Origin: Ustilaginoidea virens | Lineage: Eukaryota > Ascomycota > Sordariomycetes > Hypocreales > Clavicipitaceae | Reading direction: 5' to 3' | Assembly (NCBI RefSeq): GCF_000687475.1 | Contig: NC_057319.1 | Coordinates: 3,462,001-3,526,000 of the forward strand | Length of the DNA: 64,000 bases | Part shown: positions 43,390-55,181 of the stretch, piece by piece | Position numbering within the stretch: position 1 is the stretch's first letter | How the letters are laid out: every line of letters begins with the position of its first letter | Translations under genes and position numbers: made by a program | Notes under the pieces: model-generated | Database searches by the model: none | What the model saw: the letters and a program-made list of their open reading frames with translations, nothing else | Told to the model about the DNA's origin: nothing

Positions 43390-45800
43390 AATACCTTCCA
43401 AATGCAGTCAGATATTGACCGACCTCTTTACCTACCCTTCTATACGTATAATAGCCTTATTTTAGTCGACGAAGGTCTTAAGGGCTTTATTAGGCGTTCC
43501 CTTAGTCATTGCGTCGGCGAGATTGTCATTCCTATTAATCTAACGGATCTTATAAATCTCCCGGCGCTCGTATAACTATCGTAGGGCTATAATATCTATT
43601 ATAAGCCTCTTTTCCTTAGTAGTGCCTAGCTTAACTAGGCATTCGTATAGCGAAAACGAATCCGTATATACAACTGTGGGGATCTTCAGCAATCCCAGCC
43701 TGCTAGTAATCATATTAAGGGTCGTGCCTATCGCATATGCAATATCGACCCCTTGCACCATACTATACAGCTCCGAAGCGAGTACGCTACGTATTACCCG
43801 CTTGCTCTTTGTAGAGCTATAAGTAATAATATTACCGGTCAGCTGGAAGGCGTTATTCGTAGTATCTACCTTATTCCCTAGCACAATTACGTAACCAATT
43901 TGGGAGCTTAAATCTTTATTATTGGCAAAGGATCCGTTAACAAATATAAAGATCTTAGCTATATCAAGGGCCAAATTAATATACCGTAGGCTGCGATCCT
44001 AGTTATTGAGCTGCTATTAAAGGCGCTTATTTAACCTTGTGATATCTTTAGGGTCAGGTTGCTGGTATTATGCTGCGATAGATAGGTTAAAAGACGCCTC
44101 GGGCTGGCAGACCGTAGCCATATAAGTACCGCGAGCGCGTTACTCGATATAATTACGCTGTGCTATAGGCATATTCTTATCGATAGTGGCGATCTTTTTG
44201 CTTTAGCCTTTCTGGCATAATATCATTGTGCCGTCGGTAGTAACCATTAGCATATATCTATTGAATATTAGGGGCACAGTTAGTAATAGCCTCATCTTAG
44301 GCTTAGCATTAAAGCCTGCCTTAGTAAGCTCTAATTCTTCCTATTAGAAGAAGGTATCGTTACTTAGGCTAAGGGTATCGTCAGTCTGTATACCCACGAT
44401 ACCGAAGCATATAGTATTATTGCGGTCAGGAACGTTAATACGGTTAGTATCGTTATTACCGGCGGATATTAGCAAATAGGGGTCATAGGTTGATATAGTC
44501 ATGCCCAATTTCTCGCGATAGTGCCGGAAGTATATCGCCCACTAGTGGGTGCCTGCCTCAGCTATTCCGTATAGTGGCTTGACCACTTCCATAATAGTAT
44601 TATTAGGATATTAGTAGGCTATCTGCTTAGGTAGCTTAGCAATGATCGACCGATTAAAGGTAGTTAATAACTACACGTAAGCCTATATAATATCCCGTAT
44701 CTAAAGAAATAGGCCGTAGGAGTATTACAATAAAGGGGCTATTAATATAAGTAACCGTTGACTAGCCTATTAGATTGTGGGGGACTAAGTTAATATTAAT
44801 CGCTTTTCGTCATTACTATACCCTTGAATAACAAGCCTAGACTTCTTATACGGTATATCCATGCCTTTGCCCTTGATTTCTTATACTATACATAAGTTAA
44901 ATAGGCATTAGGCTCTATATTGACCGATATTAAAGGTGATAAATCGGAATATATTATAGGCTTGTAATCCTTCAATCTCTATATGGTCCGACTGCTTAAA
45001 AGGGTCTCTAGGGGTTATAATCTTGCCTTCCCGGCGTAATTAGCTAATAAGCTATAGGTTAGCTTACTCTTTAGCGGTCAGGAAAGAGGCATTAATAACA
45101 GTATTAAAAGCGATAGTATTAACGAGAGCCTCTTTTTAGTCCTTATTGATTATAACGTGGGATACTACCCTTGCTAGTAATACTGGCCTGACTTAATCAG
45201 GGCTAATAGCTGGCGACGGATATATCGCGGCTGCAGGTGTTATTACGGCTGGAGGTGCGGCTGCAGCCGGTATCCTAACTTCTATCCTGCTAGGACGGGC
45301 CGGGCCTTCGGTATAGACGATATCTTCGGGATCGTCTATATCGGGGTTATAGTTATAGGGTTTAACGACCATTAACCGGAACTTAACGGGGCTATATAGC
45401 ATCTGTATGATATAGGTCTCACCTTCGAGGCTAATTAGCTGGTATAGCTTATGCTATCCACCCTTTTCTCTCCATACCTATATATCTAATTATAAGGGTA
45501 GTCGGTAGATAGGCCGGGTATCTAGGCCATTCTATTAGGCGAAGGCATCGCGAACCTGTCGCTTAGCGAGGCATTTCCTAGCTTCGTTAGTAGCCTTTCG
45601 TAACGTTAAGGCACGTTGTAATACTAATAGGCTAGGCGGTGAATTATCCGTAAGTCGAGGATATACTCTAAAGACTAATAATATAGGCATTAGACCATTG
45701 GGTCTAGCCGAATTATTAATAGCCTTTATAGCAAGCTATAATTTCTATTCCTTTATTATTAGATCGCCTATTTTATTACTGATGATGGTATAGGCTCTGC
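43390..45800 (-). pseudogene. Element F RT and RNase H (degenerate)
   Basis: RNase H in the frame 43576-43974 (FVNGSFANNKDLSSQIGYV...STKSKRVIRSVLASELYSM...YTDSFSLYECLVKLGT), which is long and nearly undamaged. The RT active-site region GIQTDDTLSLS lies at about 44360-44405. The integrase-RT junction (SPVKFRLMVVKPY) is in 45193-45402, followed by an Ala/Pro-rich linker. Stops elsewhere make the copy inactive. Confidence 0.82.
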
Positions 45801-46800
45801 GTAATAGGGCGTGATATCTTTCGACCTTACTAATGCTATTGTGGGCTTCTATAGGAATTTCATCTATATTGATAGATAGAAGCCGGGTATTATGACGGAA
45901 TTCGGCGGAAGTAAAGTTTGGTCTGGTATTGTAGACTATTTAATCCGGTAGGCTAAGGTAGGTATTAATCTAGTATTCCTTAAGGGCATTCTAAATATTA
46001 TAGGCCTTCTGCCTTTATGGATTAAGAAATCTAGCTGCCTAGAAGCTTATCGCGGCATCTATAACGTATAATACCGGCCGATTATTAATATAAAGGATAT
46101 CGACGATTATTTCGTAGTTGAATTGGCTGGTATTATTATCCTTAAGCGTGAATTTAAATCGGCTAAGTGCCTTTACATTTATCTGGCATTAATGGCATAT
46201 ATAGGTGATGCTCTTGATGATATTGCGGTCAATATTATTATAATTAGCCTATTGAAGTAATTTGGAGAGCCTATTAATAGAAGGGTGTCCGAATCGACGA
46301 TATAGCTAATAGATTTCCTATAACGATAGATAGAAGGCTATAGTATCTATGGTATTGAGAGTCCACTATGGATGTCCCTATTTCCTAATAATAGGAACCT
46401 TAATATCCCCTTGGATTAATAGGTTGTTAATATTATTAAGCTTTATACCCATCCTATCTATATCTATAATAGAATAAAGGAAGGGGGTGCCGCTATTAAG
46501 GATGTGGAAGGGGATGTTCTTAAATATTATAGGGATATTTAGTATGTCGGAAGATATGGTAGAGCTAGCGCCGAAGTTCACTATATGCTTTTTATCAGTC
46601 GTCTTAATAGTCAGGGTCTTTATTAATCTCATTAGGGCCTTTGCTTAACTTAGGCCTACTATTGATAAGCCGGAAGCGCCAATATCCAGTAGGATTCTGC
46701 AGAAGGTATAGTTACTATACTATTCTTCTTTTAGAAAGGCAGAATTATAATTAGGTAAGGGTATTCGGAAGGGGTCATTACTGTAGCTATTATTAGGAGC
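45801..46800 (-). pseudogene. Element F protease and integrase (degenerate)
   Basis: Protease motif in ILLDIGASGLS at about 46670-46700, followed by the segment 46378-46632 (TDKKHIVNFGASS, then IPFHILNSGTPFLYSIIDIDRMG), typical of the protease/gag-pre-integrase part of this lineage. Integrase sequence lies below 46300. Stops are frequent. Confidence 0.75.
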
Positions 46801-47690
46801 CACCCTCGCTTTCCCCTTTCCCTTCCCCTTCCCCCCCGGGGAAGGGGAGACCGCGGATCTCGAACGCGTCTTTCGTTTAACCCCGGCGGCTAGACCCGGC
46901 GTTCCCTTCGTAGGCGACTCCGTCGTCTTTAACCCCTCCCTTTTCCTCTTAAAGGGGGAGGGGGCGGGGGTATTAGCATAGGGACGAGGAGAGGATAGCG
47001 ATAGAACTACTAACTTAGCTTACTTAGGCTGTACCGACTAAGCAGCAGGCAGGGGAGGCTTTAATGGCGGTATAGCTAGCGCTCTAGAGGCAGATGCTAC
47101 TGGCTGAGACTTCGCTTAGGACTTTATAAACTTTAAAAATGCAACCGCTTGCTGCAACTCACTAGAAGATGGTATCGCAGGAGTCTTAGACTATATTGGC
47201 GAGACCCCCTCGCTGCGAGGCGGTTCTTCTATAGTAGTAGGCCTGGGAGTAGGCTCATTATCGATATCTAATGCAATAACAGAACTAGTAGGGCTTCTAT
47301 CGCCGGTAGTAGTGGCAGGAGGCTGAGTTCCCTCGACCGACGAGAGAGGCTAGGGCTTGCCGCTATAGGCGCGCTCTAAAGCTAAAACCCCTCTTTTAAT
47401 AAGCCTAAGGAAGTCGGCCGGTAGCGAGATTAGGACTATAGGCACTATCATTCGCATTATAATAGTAGAGTCGTCTTGACCCTTTCGAGGCACTAAGGTG
47501 ACTAGCGTAATAGACCGATACGCAGCCTGCTAGGCCTTGTGGTAATCGTCTTCGTCTATTTACTAAGGTTAACTATAAAGTTAAAGGATACCGGCAAACT
47601 GATATACTTACTTCCTGCTCGCAAGCGTAGGCCTTCTGTAATACAAGCATACTCTCTACCGGTTTGCGGTTCGTAGTATTACGCACTAGG
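46801..47690 (-). pseudogene. Element F gag C-terminal part (degenerate, low complexity)
   Basis: A basic Ser/Pro/Lys/Gly-rich segment (for example VSPSPGGKGKGKARVAP) directly before the protease, unusually GC-rich for the block (46800-46990). It continues at 55182 beyond element K. Confidence 0.55.
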
Positions 47691-47694
47691 ATAT

Positions 47695-48388
47695 TGTTGC
47701 AAAATGGTGATTCAGAACACTGTTAGAAATATACTGGATACCGACAGTGGCGTACAAGGCGTTGCAGAATAAAACAAAGAGCTGGTTAAAGATTTAAAGC
47801 GCACAAGAGGTTGACCAGAGCAAAGATGTCAGGGAAATCTGATTCTAATTGTTGGTGACTATTCTAGCTAGAAAGAGGGAATTTTGGGCATATTTCTACT
47901 ATCTTGAAAAAGTGGTTGAAAATAATGAAAAACCGCAAAAATAGCGAAAAACCCGACGAAAAGTCGGTCTGCCCAATATCCTACCCAGTGCATACCCAAC
48001 CAAGCCCAGTGGCTTATAGCGGTGTGCCGGATGCCCTATAACAGCCTGCCGTACGGGCCGGAAGCCCTATATCGGTCTGCCGTAAATGACCGGTGTAGCG
48101 GGTGACTGTATGTAGAAGGCCGAAAGTGCTGGTTTGCCCATTTGGTAATCCCGTAGAAATGCGCCGCCTGTTGTGGGCCCTGTGGCCCGCTGTGACCGGC
48201 CGCTGTGGCCGGCTGTGGGGCGCTGTGCCGGTGCCGTGACCGGCGCTGCGGCCCACTATAATCGGCGTTGTGGGGCGCTGTGCCCCACCATAGCGCCTGG
48301 TATAGCCACCGCGATATCTCAACGTAAAGACGTCGTACGGTAGCGAGACCAGTACCAAAATACAGCTAAAAAGGCGCTGATTTCAACA
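47695..48388 (-). repeat. 3' LTR of element K
   Basis: 694 bp, TGTTGCAAAATGG to GATTTCAACA on the plus strand. It contains a GC-rich core of CGGCGCTGTGGCC-like repeats (about 48170-48290) that forms a minus-strand frame of about 100 codons in all three complete copies. Confidence 0.93.
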
Positions 48389-48439
48389 CCCCCTCTGATT
48401 AGCAATATGGCTAATCCTAGCGTTAGAATAAAAGAAAGA

Positions 48440-50170
48440 AGTCCCATAAAAAAGAAGAAAAAATTATAGGGATTGCAGCCCTAATAATTGCCGAAATATA
48501 GGGAATTTCGGGCTTGGGAGTGGTTTGGTAAGTCCATCCGCAGGCATATCTGTCGTGGGTAAATAAGATATTTTTACTAGGCCACCGTGGGCCTTCTCAC
48601 GTATATACTGGAATTTAAGCAAGGTATGCTTAGTGCGGGCATACTGATTTGGGTCATTTGCATTAGAAATAGACCCTTGGTTATCGCAGTATAATGGTAT
48701 CAGGCGTTAAATATCGACCTGGATTTCTTTAAATAAATTAGATATCCATTCTACTTTGCGAAGCGCCTTAAGCATTGCATCAGACTCGGCTTCAAGCGTT
48801 GATAAAACTACAGTCGAAGACCGTTTTGACCTCCAGCTAATAGGTCTACTATTCAAGGTAGTAAGATAACCACTAGTGGACTTCGAAGTCAGCCGGCACC
48901 TAGCAAAATCGCTATTAGAAAATGCAGCTAATACTACGGTAGCTTTAGCGGCTCGGTAACAAATGGCTGTATTTGCCGTACCAGCTAAGTAGCGAAAAGT
49001 GCCCTTAGCAGCATTAAGCTGTGTAGTAGAAGCCTATTGCATATATCGTGACAGGTATTGCGTTGGAAAGGCAAGGTCAGGTCTTAACATTATTATTAAC
49101 CATATCGATATCCCTACCAGCTGCTAGAATAAGTATTGATTACTAGTATCCAGCGGCATATTATTAGCCTCAGTAAGTATACCGGGCTGTAGTGGGATTA
49201 GATGCGGTCGTGCGTCCTTAAGATTGAATTTCTTAAGGACTTCTGCAATAAATTGCGATTGGTGCAGCTATAATAGGCCCTTTTCTCTATCCCTAATAAT
49301 CTATACTCCTAGAAAGAAGGAGGTAGGTCTTCGGTCTTCTATAGCATATACCTTATAGAACTTAGCCTTAAGCTGGTCAATATAGCTAAGGTCCGGACCG
49401 ATAATCAAGCAGTTATCTATATAGGTCACAATAAAGGTATGCGTTCCTTTATTATAGAAGACGGCAGTATTAGAAAGTAATGGCTTAAAACCCTCTTGCA
49501 CTAGAAGGTCTTTTAACCGTAACTGCTATTCGCGAAGGCCTTATTTAAGCCCATATAGGGCTTTCTTCAATAGTATGACCTGTGATGCAGAGGGGTTATA
49601 TCCAACCTTAGTAAGTAAGGCTAGAAGTCGACGACGCTGCTGGTCAGACCATAAGGCTGGGTTAGGTGAGAGTAGGCTTTCTGCAAATTCTAGAAAACCA
49701 GCTGGAATCTCTATATAAATCGTCTCCAGTAGTTCACTATTTAGAAAGGCACTAATAAAGTCGATCTGCTCTATTTCCCAGTTGTTTGCAGCAGCAAGAG
49801 CAAGGATAATCCTCTATATTGGTGGGATCGAAGTAGAGGCATAGGTCTCTATAAAGTCTTGCCCAGATACCTGCATAAAGCCTTTAATAACTAATTGTGC
49901 CTTATATTTAACCGGGTTATTATTCGCATCTTTCTTAACGCGAAAAATAGGCCGGTTACGCAATATTTTCCTACTAGTAGGAATACTAGTCTTAGGAATA
50001 AATTGGAAGATATTTAAATCGATTAATTGCTCGAATTCCGAAAATAAGGCCTTAACCCAGCTATCTTTTTGTGGGCTGTATAAGACTTCCTTCCAGCTAT
50101 TAGGTATACCTTCTGGGGCCCGTTTTGCAGCCTTAATCTTTGCTGTATAGCAAATATCGTACATTTGCTG
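48440..50170 (-). pseudogene. Element K RT and RNase H (degenerate)
   Basis: RT N-terminus in 49814-50164 (GIPNSWKEVL, RKILRNRPIFRVKKDANN, FIETYASTSIPPI). The active site reads YIDNCLIIGP at about 49405-49435, where YVDD/YIDD is expected (GAC to AAC). RNase H is at 48600-49050. Organised as in Copia-1. Confidence 0.85.
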
Positions 50171-51150
50171 GTAAAAAGCATAGGAAGGGGGGAAATCCTG
50201 TGTGGGAGCCTCTGGGGGGCTGCCTGGGTATCCTAAAATCTGGTCGTTTTTCGGCTGGGTGGGTGGGAAAGCACCCTATTGGTCAGTCTATAGGTCAGAC
50301 TATTGGTCAAACTATTGGTCAGTCTATAGGTTAGGCTGTTGGTCAGCCTATAGGTCCAAAAGTGACCTATAGTATCCATAACCTAGGATACCTTGTACGT
50401 CTTGTATCTGTGGCTGCATTCTTCCTCGAATTCTACCCCTAGTAGCCCTAACCTAGTATGGCTGAATAGGCACCTTTTCTGATACTCGAAATATTTTCTC
50501 CTATAGTCTCTTATTTGAGGCGATATTTGGACTCTCGAATTTTAGATATTCTAGTGTAGGCAGCGTTTTACTATGGCGAAATGCTGCGTTTATTAGGAAG
50601 CCGGGCGAAAAGGCAGAATCTATTGTGTCGGAAAGTCGCAGAAAATCAGTGTGTGTAGGGCTTTGAGATTCGGACCATTAAAAATTTATTGTATGGGGCA
50701 AGTTAGAATTTTCACTTGTGTGGGTTATGCCTACTTTTGTAATAGATTCGGAAAATCTCTGAGATTGAGATTCCTAGTGATGAGAATTTTCTATATTTCC
50801 TAGCATTTGCAGCCTTTTTGTATGGGAAAAAGGCGTAAATTCCTTAGCCGGTGAAAAAGGACCGTCTTGCTTAAGCTGAAAAGCTAAGTTAGGCTGAAGC
50901 GATTTGGAATCGAAAGACGGCGAATTGCTAGGAAATATTGCAGAGTGCTGTGGCGGGCCAATTGGTAGGCCCACTGGTTGTAGTAGATCCGTGTGCTATA
51001 TTAGGCCTATTGGTTGTGGTGGGCCCGTAGGCTGTGTTGGATCCGTGGCCTGTGGTAGGCCTGTGCCTTCGACTAGGCCTATACCGTCGGTCTTAGACGA
51101 AATAGGCATATTTAGGCGAGGCGACTTCTAGATAGGCTCTTCCAGAGCAA
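50171..51150 (-). pseudogene. Element K integrase-RT linker (degenerate)
   Basis: A low-complexity linker coding stretch with Thr/Pro/Gly-type repeats; a GGTCAGTCTATA-type direct repeat lies at about 50280-50360. No conserved domain is visible. Confidence 0.5.
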
Positions 51151-52900
51151 TTTGGTCGATATTTACCCCCTCTAAATTAGAAGGCGGTTAGAAATCAAAA
51201 GTGCCCTCTAGGCCACTTGAAATAGGGCCTATACCTTTATTTTAGTAGGTAAAAGTAATAAAAGAGGTCTTAGTAACGACCCGGCGATATGGGATATAGA
51301 CGAGGTAGGTGCCGTTACCTAGCGTAGCTAGTAACCTACCTGACTCGGTCTGGGGGGCTAGCTTATAGCTAATGACCTGTTTTTCTAGAGGGATTAGCAC
51401 CTCTATAGCCGCACTAATAGCCCTAAAGCTAGTAAGGTCGGGTAGGTAGTAGTGCGTAATTTCCAGAAAGTCCTTCTTTAATTCCTCGAAAGGTGATAAG
51501 GAACGGTTTGTAACTACTATTAGATTTACTAAGGTAGTAATACTAAGAATTACTACAGACCAAAGGTAGGAAGGTAACCGAGACTAAAATATAGTAGCTC
51601 TAAGTTGGTTAACGATAACCCGTATAGAGCGTTTTGCTAACCTATTTTACTTATAAATGTAAGGGGAAGAGGTTAAAAAATCTATGCCCTTGAGAGCTAG
51701 CTAGGCTGTAATGATGTCGTTAATTTCCTTACCACCATTATAGTGGAATTTAATAGCTGATTTGCCGTAGCGATTCCGAAGACCTTGGAAGAACCCCTAT
51801 AATACTAGGAATACTGTGGGTCCCTCCTTATTAGGTAGTAAATATACCCAACGGAAGCGTGATTTCCGGTTAATTAAGATAAGGCAGATAGGGCGTTGAT
51901 TATATGGTAGAGGGTTGATTTGGAAAATATCGCCCTCTATAATATCCAAATAATGCATAGGGTCTGGTATAGCCCCTGATGTAAAACGCCGAACTGACTT
52001 TGCCCTTTTATAGGCGATGCAGTTGAAATCAGAATCCTTTACCTTATTGAGATCAGGTAACCTTATAGTTGATGCACAGGTTTTCTTTAGAAGTTGGATT
52101 CCGATGTGCCCAAGCCGGATATGCCAAAGTCCGGCTAGTAATAGCAGCTTTTAATACTCAGTATCAGCTGCTGGGGCTGGGTCGAGGGTGACCGGGGCCC
52201 TCTATGGTGGTTGGGCTGTATTAGGAATAGCAGCCTCTATTGGTACCACCGAAAAACCAGGACTAGCTAGTGGGGTAGCTTGCGAATTAGCTGGTGGATT
52301 AGCTTGAGAATTAGCTAGTAGATAGTCCGAGTCAGCTGGTGGGGTAGGTAAATCCTCTAGTAGGGGATATTCCTTATATTCTTCTGGGTTAGCTAGGGCA
52401 GGTAATTCGACCGAGATACTATATAAAACCGGTTGGCTGGTATGGTGTAAAAACGGCGAATCTACCCCTTTTTGTTGTAAAAAGAAGCTATACTTCTTAA
52501 AATTAAGAAGCCCAATGCACTTATTACTACTATTAACTAGGCTTTAGCCCTGAATACTGCCACGATTCAGATAGTATTTAACGCCGCTAAAGATATTAAT
52601 ATCAAAAGCTGGTATAAAGAGGGCGTTGGTCAGCTCTAAGGTGCCCTACTAAGGTGGGTTGGTGGCCTGTAGCACAGTAAAACGCGCTATGCCCCACCTA
52701 CTGGGCTTGATTGGGCCACCACCTGTGCTAATGACTGGTCTGTTTCCGGTATAGTATTAGAAGTAGGTGAAATGCTTTTTATCGTTGATAATATACACCG
52801 TAGAACTAGTATTGTAGAGCAAAGAATCTGTTGGCGTTTTCCCACCGGATTATGCACTATAGCTGGTAGCTAGAAATTGCATATATTCGCAGTCCTAGAA
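51151..52900 (-). pseudogene. Element K protease and integrase (degenerate)
   Basis: Integrase core at about 51300-52000, gag-pre-integrase zinc finger (IWHIRLGHIGIQLLKKTCAS-like reading) at about 52020-52140, and protease near 52800-52830. The order matches Copia-1. Stops occur at Gln and Trp positions. Confidence 0.75.
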
Positions 52901-53039
52901 GGAAGAATAGGCTGTCTCACTGGGTGTAAGACTTAGAGTATTATAATTCCCTAGTACGAAGGAATTAATAGTCTTTTCCTTTTCGTCGGTCTTTTATAGG
53001 GTATCTGCTTTATTAGCTAAATCTTTCTTTTCTTTCTTC

Positions 53040-54230
53040 TTTTTATTTTCCGGCTTGCCTTATGTGGCTAAAGAAGACCCTTATTATTAGGTAGAAGAAG
53101 ACCCCTGTTTCTTTTTATTGGCATTGGTGGTAGTGTTTTTACCACCCTTGCTAGTGTTATTACTAGCTGGCTTACTACTATTATTAGTAGCGGCACCCTT
53201 GACCTTTGCGAGGTGGGTAGTAGCCCTTGCTACTGATGACCCTTTAATGCATTATTCTTCCAGTAAATCAACCATATAAAATTGCAGGTTAATATTTGAT
53301 ATATTTCCCTGAGTATAGGCGATTCTCATCATTATGCGGTGCCGTTCTGCCCACTGAAAAAAGACCCCTTCTATAGCATATAAATATTGGCTGATTTGGT
53401 CGAAAGGTTGTATATAGGAGCCTAAAATTTGCAACCTGGATAGGTAGCTATTAAAGGAGGCGTTGAAAGATTCTAAGGTACCCTTATAGCCTGTAAAATT
53501 TAGTTAATGGAAGGCAGGGTATAGGTGGGTCCGCTGTATGTCTGATAAGTGAGAATACTATTTGGTGAGTAACATAAAGGCTGACTCTAGGTCAGTGCAC
53601 CAGTTGATAGCGGCAGCTGGTCCTTCTGTGCAACTATTCTTAATAAGTAATAGTAAAAGTGCTTACTCTAAGTCGTTAAATTTGCTAGCAATAGAAGGAT
53701 CTTCGATAAATTTGGCGATATTAAGTGCCCTAAGTTGAATCATAAGGGCCTGTTTCCATTGGTCGAAGTTAGATGCCCCCCTTAGCTTTTAGGATTCCTG
53801 GAATCCGTTGGCTGTTTTAGCTAGTTCCTTAATAGCTATAGCGCTGACTTGGCTGCTAATGCTAGATGGAACCGGCAGGGGTTACTGCTAGGCTTTGGGT
53901 GGTGATGGTAGATTATTTCCTTTACCCACAGGGGTTTGGAAGGTATCCACATCCATCATATCCTGGGATGGTGGGCTAGCAGCAGGCTTGATTAGTCTAT
54001 CTACTAAGGTGCCCACCTTATTAGCCAAAAAAATCGATTTTAGAGTTCATTCGATTAAATTTATAACTGAATTCTTTTCTTATTTCCTATTAGTCTTCCC
54101 TGAGCTGGGCAATTTCCTGGTCATTATCAGATTCTTCTACCTCTGCTGTATCAGGGACTTAGTAGCCTGGGTTATTAGTAGGAACGTTCTGACTAGCCAT
54201 TGTAGGAAGAGAAAAGGTGCCGGAAAGTCT
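53040..54230 (-). pseudogene. Element K gag-like domain (degenerate)
   Basis: Minus-strand frames include 53252-53434 (ILGSYIQPFDQISQYLYAIE, FFQWAERHRIMMRIAY), which parallels the gag core of B and E (ILGSKIDSFDQVNQYL). A Lys-rich segment precedes the protease. Its presence confirms that a gag domain is the normal state in this group. Confidence 0.7.
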
Positions 54231-54468
54231 TAAAAATGCAAAGAAAATCAAGACTGAAAATCTAGATAAAACTAGAAGAAAGCTGCGTTGAGGAATAACC
54301 TTAGAAAATCCTATTGCAAAAAGGATGTGTTGCAGCTTGGTGTGGTAGCTAGGTTCCTAAATCTGGGATGATCAGTCCCTTATTAGTAGATTTCTGGAAG
54401 GTTAGCTGCCAAATGCGTTAAAATCCTAAGTTAGCGTAAAAAAGTCTTAAGCTAGAAGCCTTGAGACA

Positions 54469-54482
54469 CCGGGCTCATAACC
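54469..54482 (-). promoter_or_regulatory. Primer-binding site of element K, half initiator tRNA-Met
   Basis: The plus strand reads CCGGGCTCATAACC directly left of the 5' LTR, an exact match to the anticodon arm of initiator tRNA-Met and the same site as in Copia-1. Confidence 0.82.
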
Positions 54483-55176
54483 TATTGCAAAATAGTGATT
54501 CAGAACACTGTTGGAAATGTACTGGATACCGACAGTAGCGTATAAGGCGTTGCAGAATAAAACAAAGAGCTGGTTAAAGATTTAAAGCGCACAAGAGGTT
54601 GACCAGAGCAAAGATATCAGGGAAATCTGATTCTAATTATTGGTGACTATTCTAGCTAGAAAGAGGGAATTTTGGGCATATTTCTACTATCTTGAAAAAG
54701 TGGTTGAAAATAATGAAAAACCGCAAAAATAGCGAAAAACCCGACGAAAAGTCGGTCTGCCCAATATCCTACCCAGTGCATACCCAACCAAGCCCAGTGG
54801 CTTATAGCGGTGTGCCGGATGCCCTATAACAGCCTGCCGTACGGGCCGGAAGCCCTATATCGGTCTGCCGTAAATGACCGGTGTAGCGGGTGACTGTATG
54901 TAGAAGGCCGAAAGTGCTGGTTTGCCCATTTGGTAATCCCGTAGAAATGCGCCGCCTGTTGTGGGCCCTGTGGCCCGCTGTGACCGGCCGCTGTGGCCGG
55001 CTGTGGGGCGCTGTGCCGGTGCCGTGACCGGCGCTGCGGCCCACTGTAATCGGCGTTGTGGGGCGCTGTGCCCCACCATAGCGCCTGGTATAGCCACCGC
55101 GATATCTCAACGTAAAGACGTCGTACGGTAGCGAGACCAGTACCAAAATACAGCTAAAAAGGCGCTGATTTCAACA
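54483..55176 (-). repeat. 5' LTR of element K
   Basis: 694 bp, equal in length to its partner. TATTGCAAAATAG at its plus-strand start shows two G-to-A changes. Confidence 0.93.
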
Positions 55177-55181
55177 GATAT

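Larger units (their letters stand above)
47690..55181 (-). mobile_element. K: full-length element of a second copia family (47695-55176, TSD GATAT)
   Basis: Two 694-bp LTRs (47695-48388 is the 3' LTR, 54483-55176 the 5' LTR), flanked by GATAT at 47690-47694 and 55177-55181, inserted in gag of element F. It is 7482 bp. From the right: primer-binding site of the half-tRNA-Met type at 54469-54482, gag, protease, integrase, RT, RNase H, and polypurine tract (complement of CCCCCTCT at 48389-48396). Its proteins resemble Copia-1 but its LTRs are unrelated except at the ends. RIP-type stops occur in each domain. Confidence 0.93.

Noticed and set aside
53895..54233. Plus-strand frame of 112 codons
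   Set aside because: It is a shadow of the degenerate gag of element K on the other strand.
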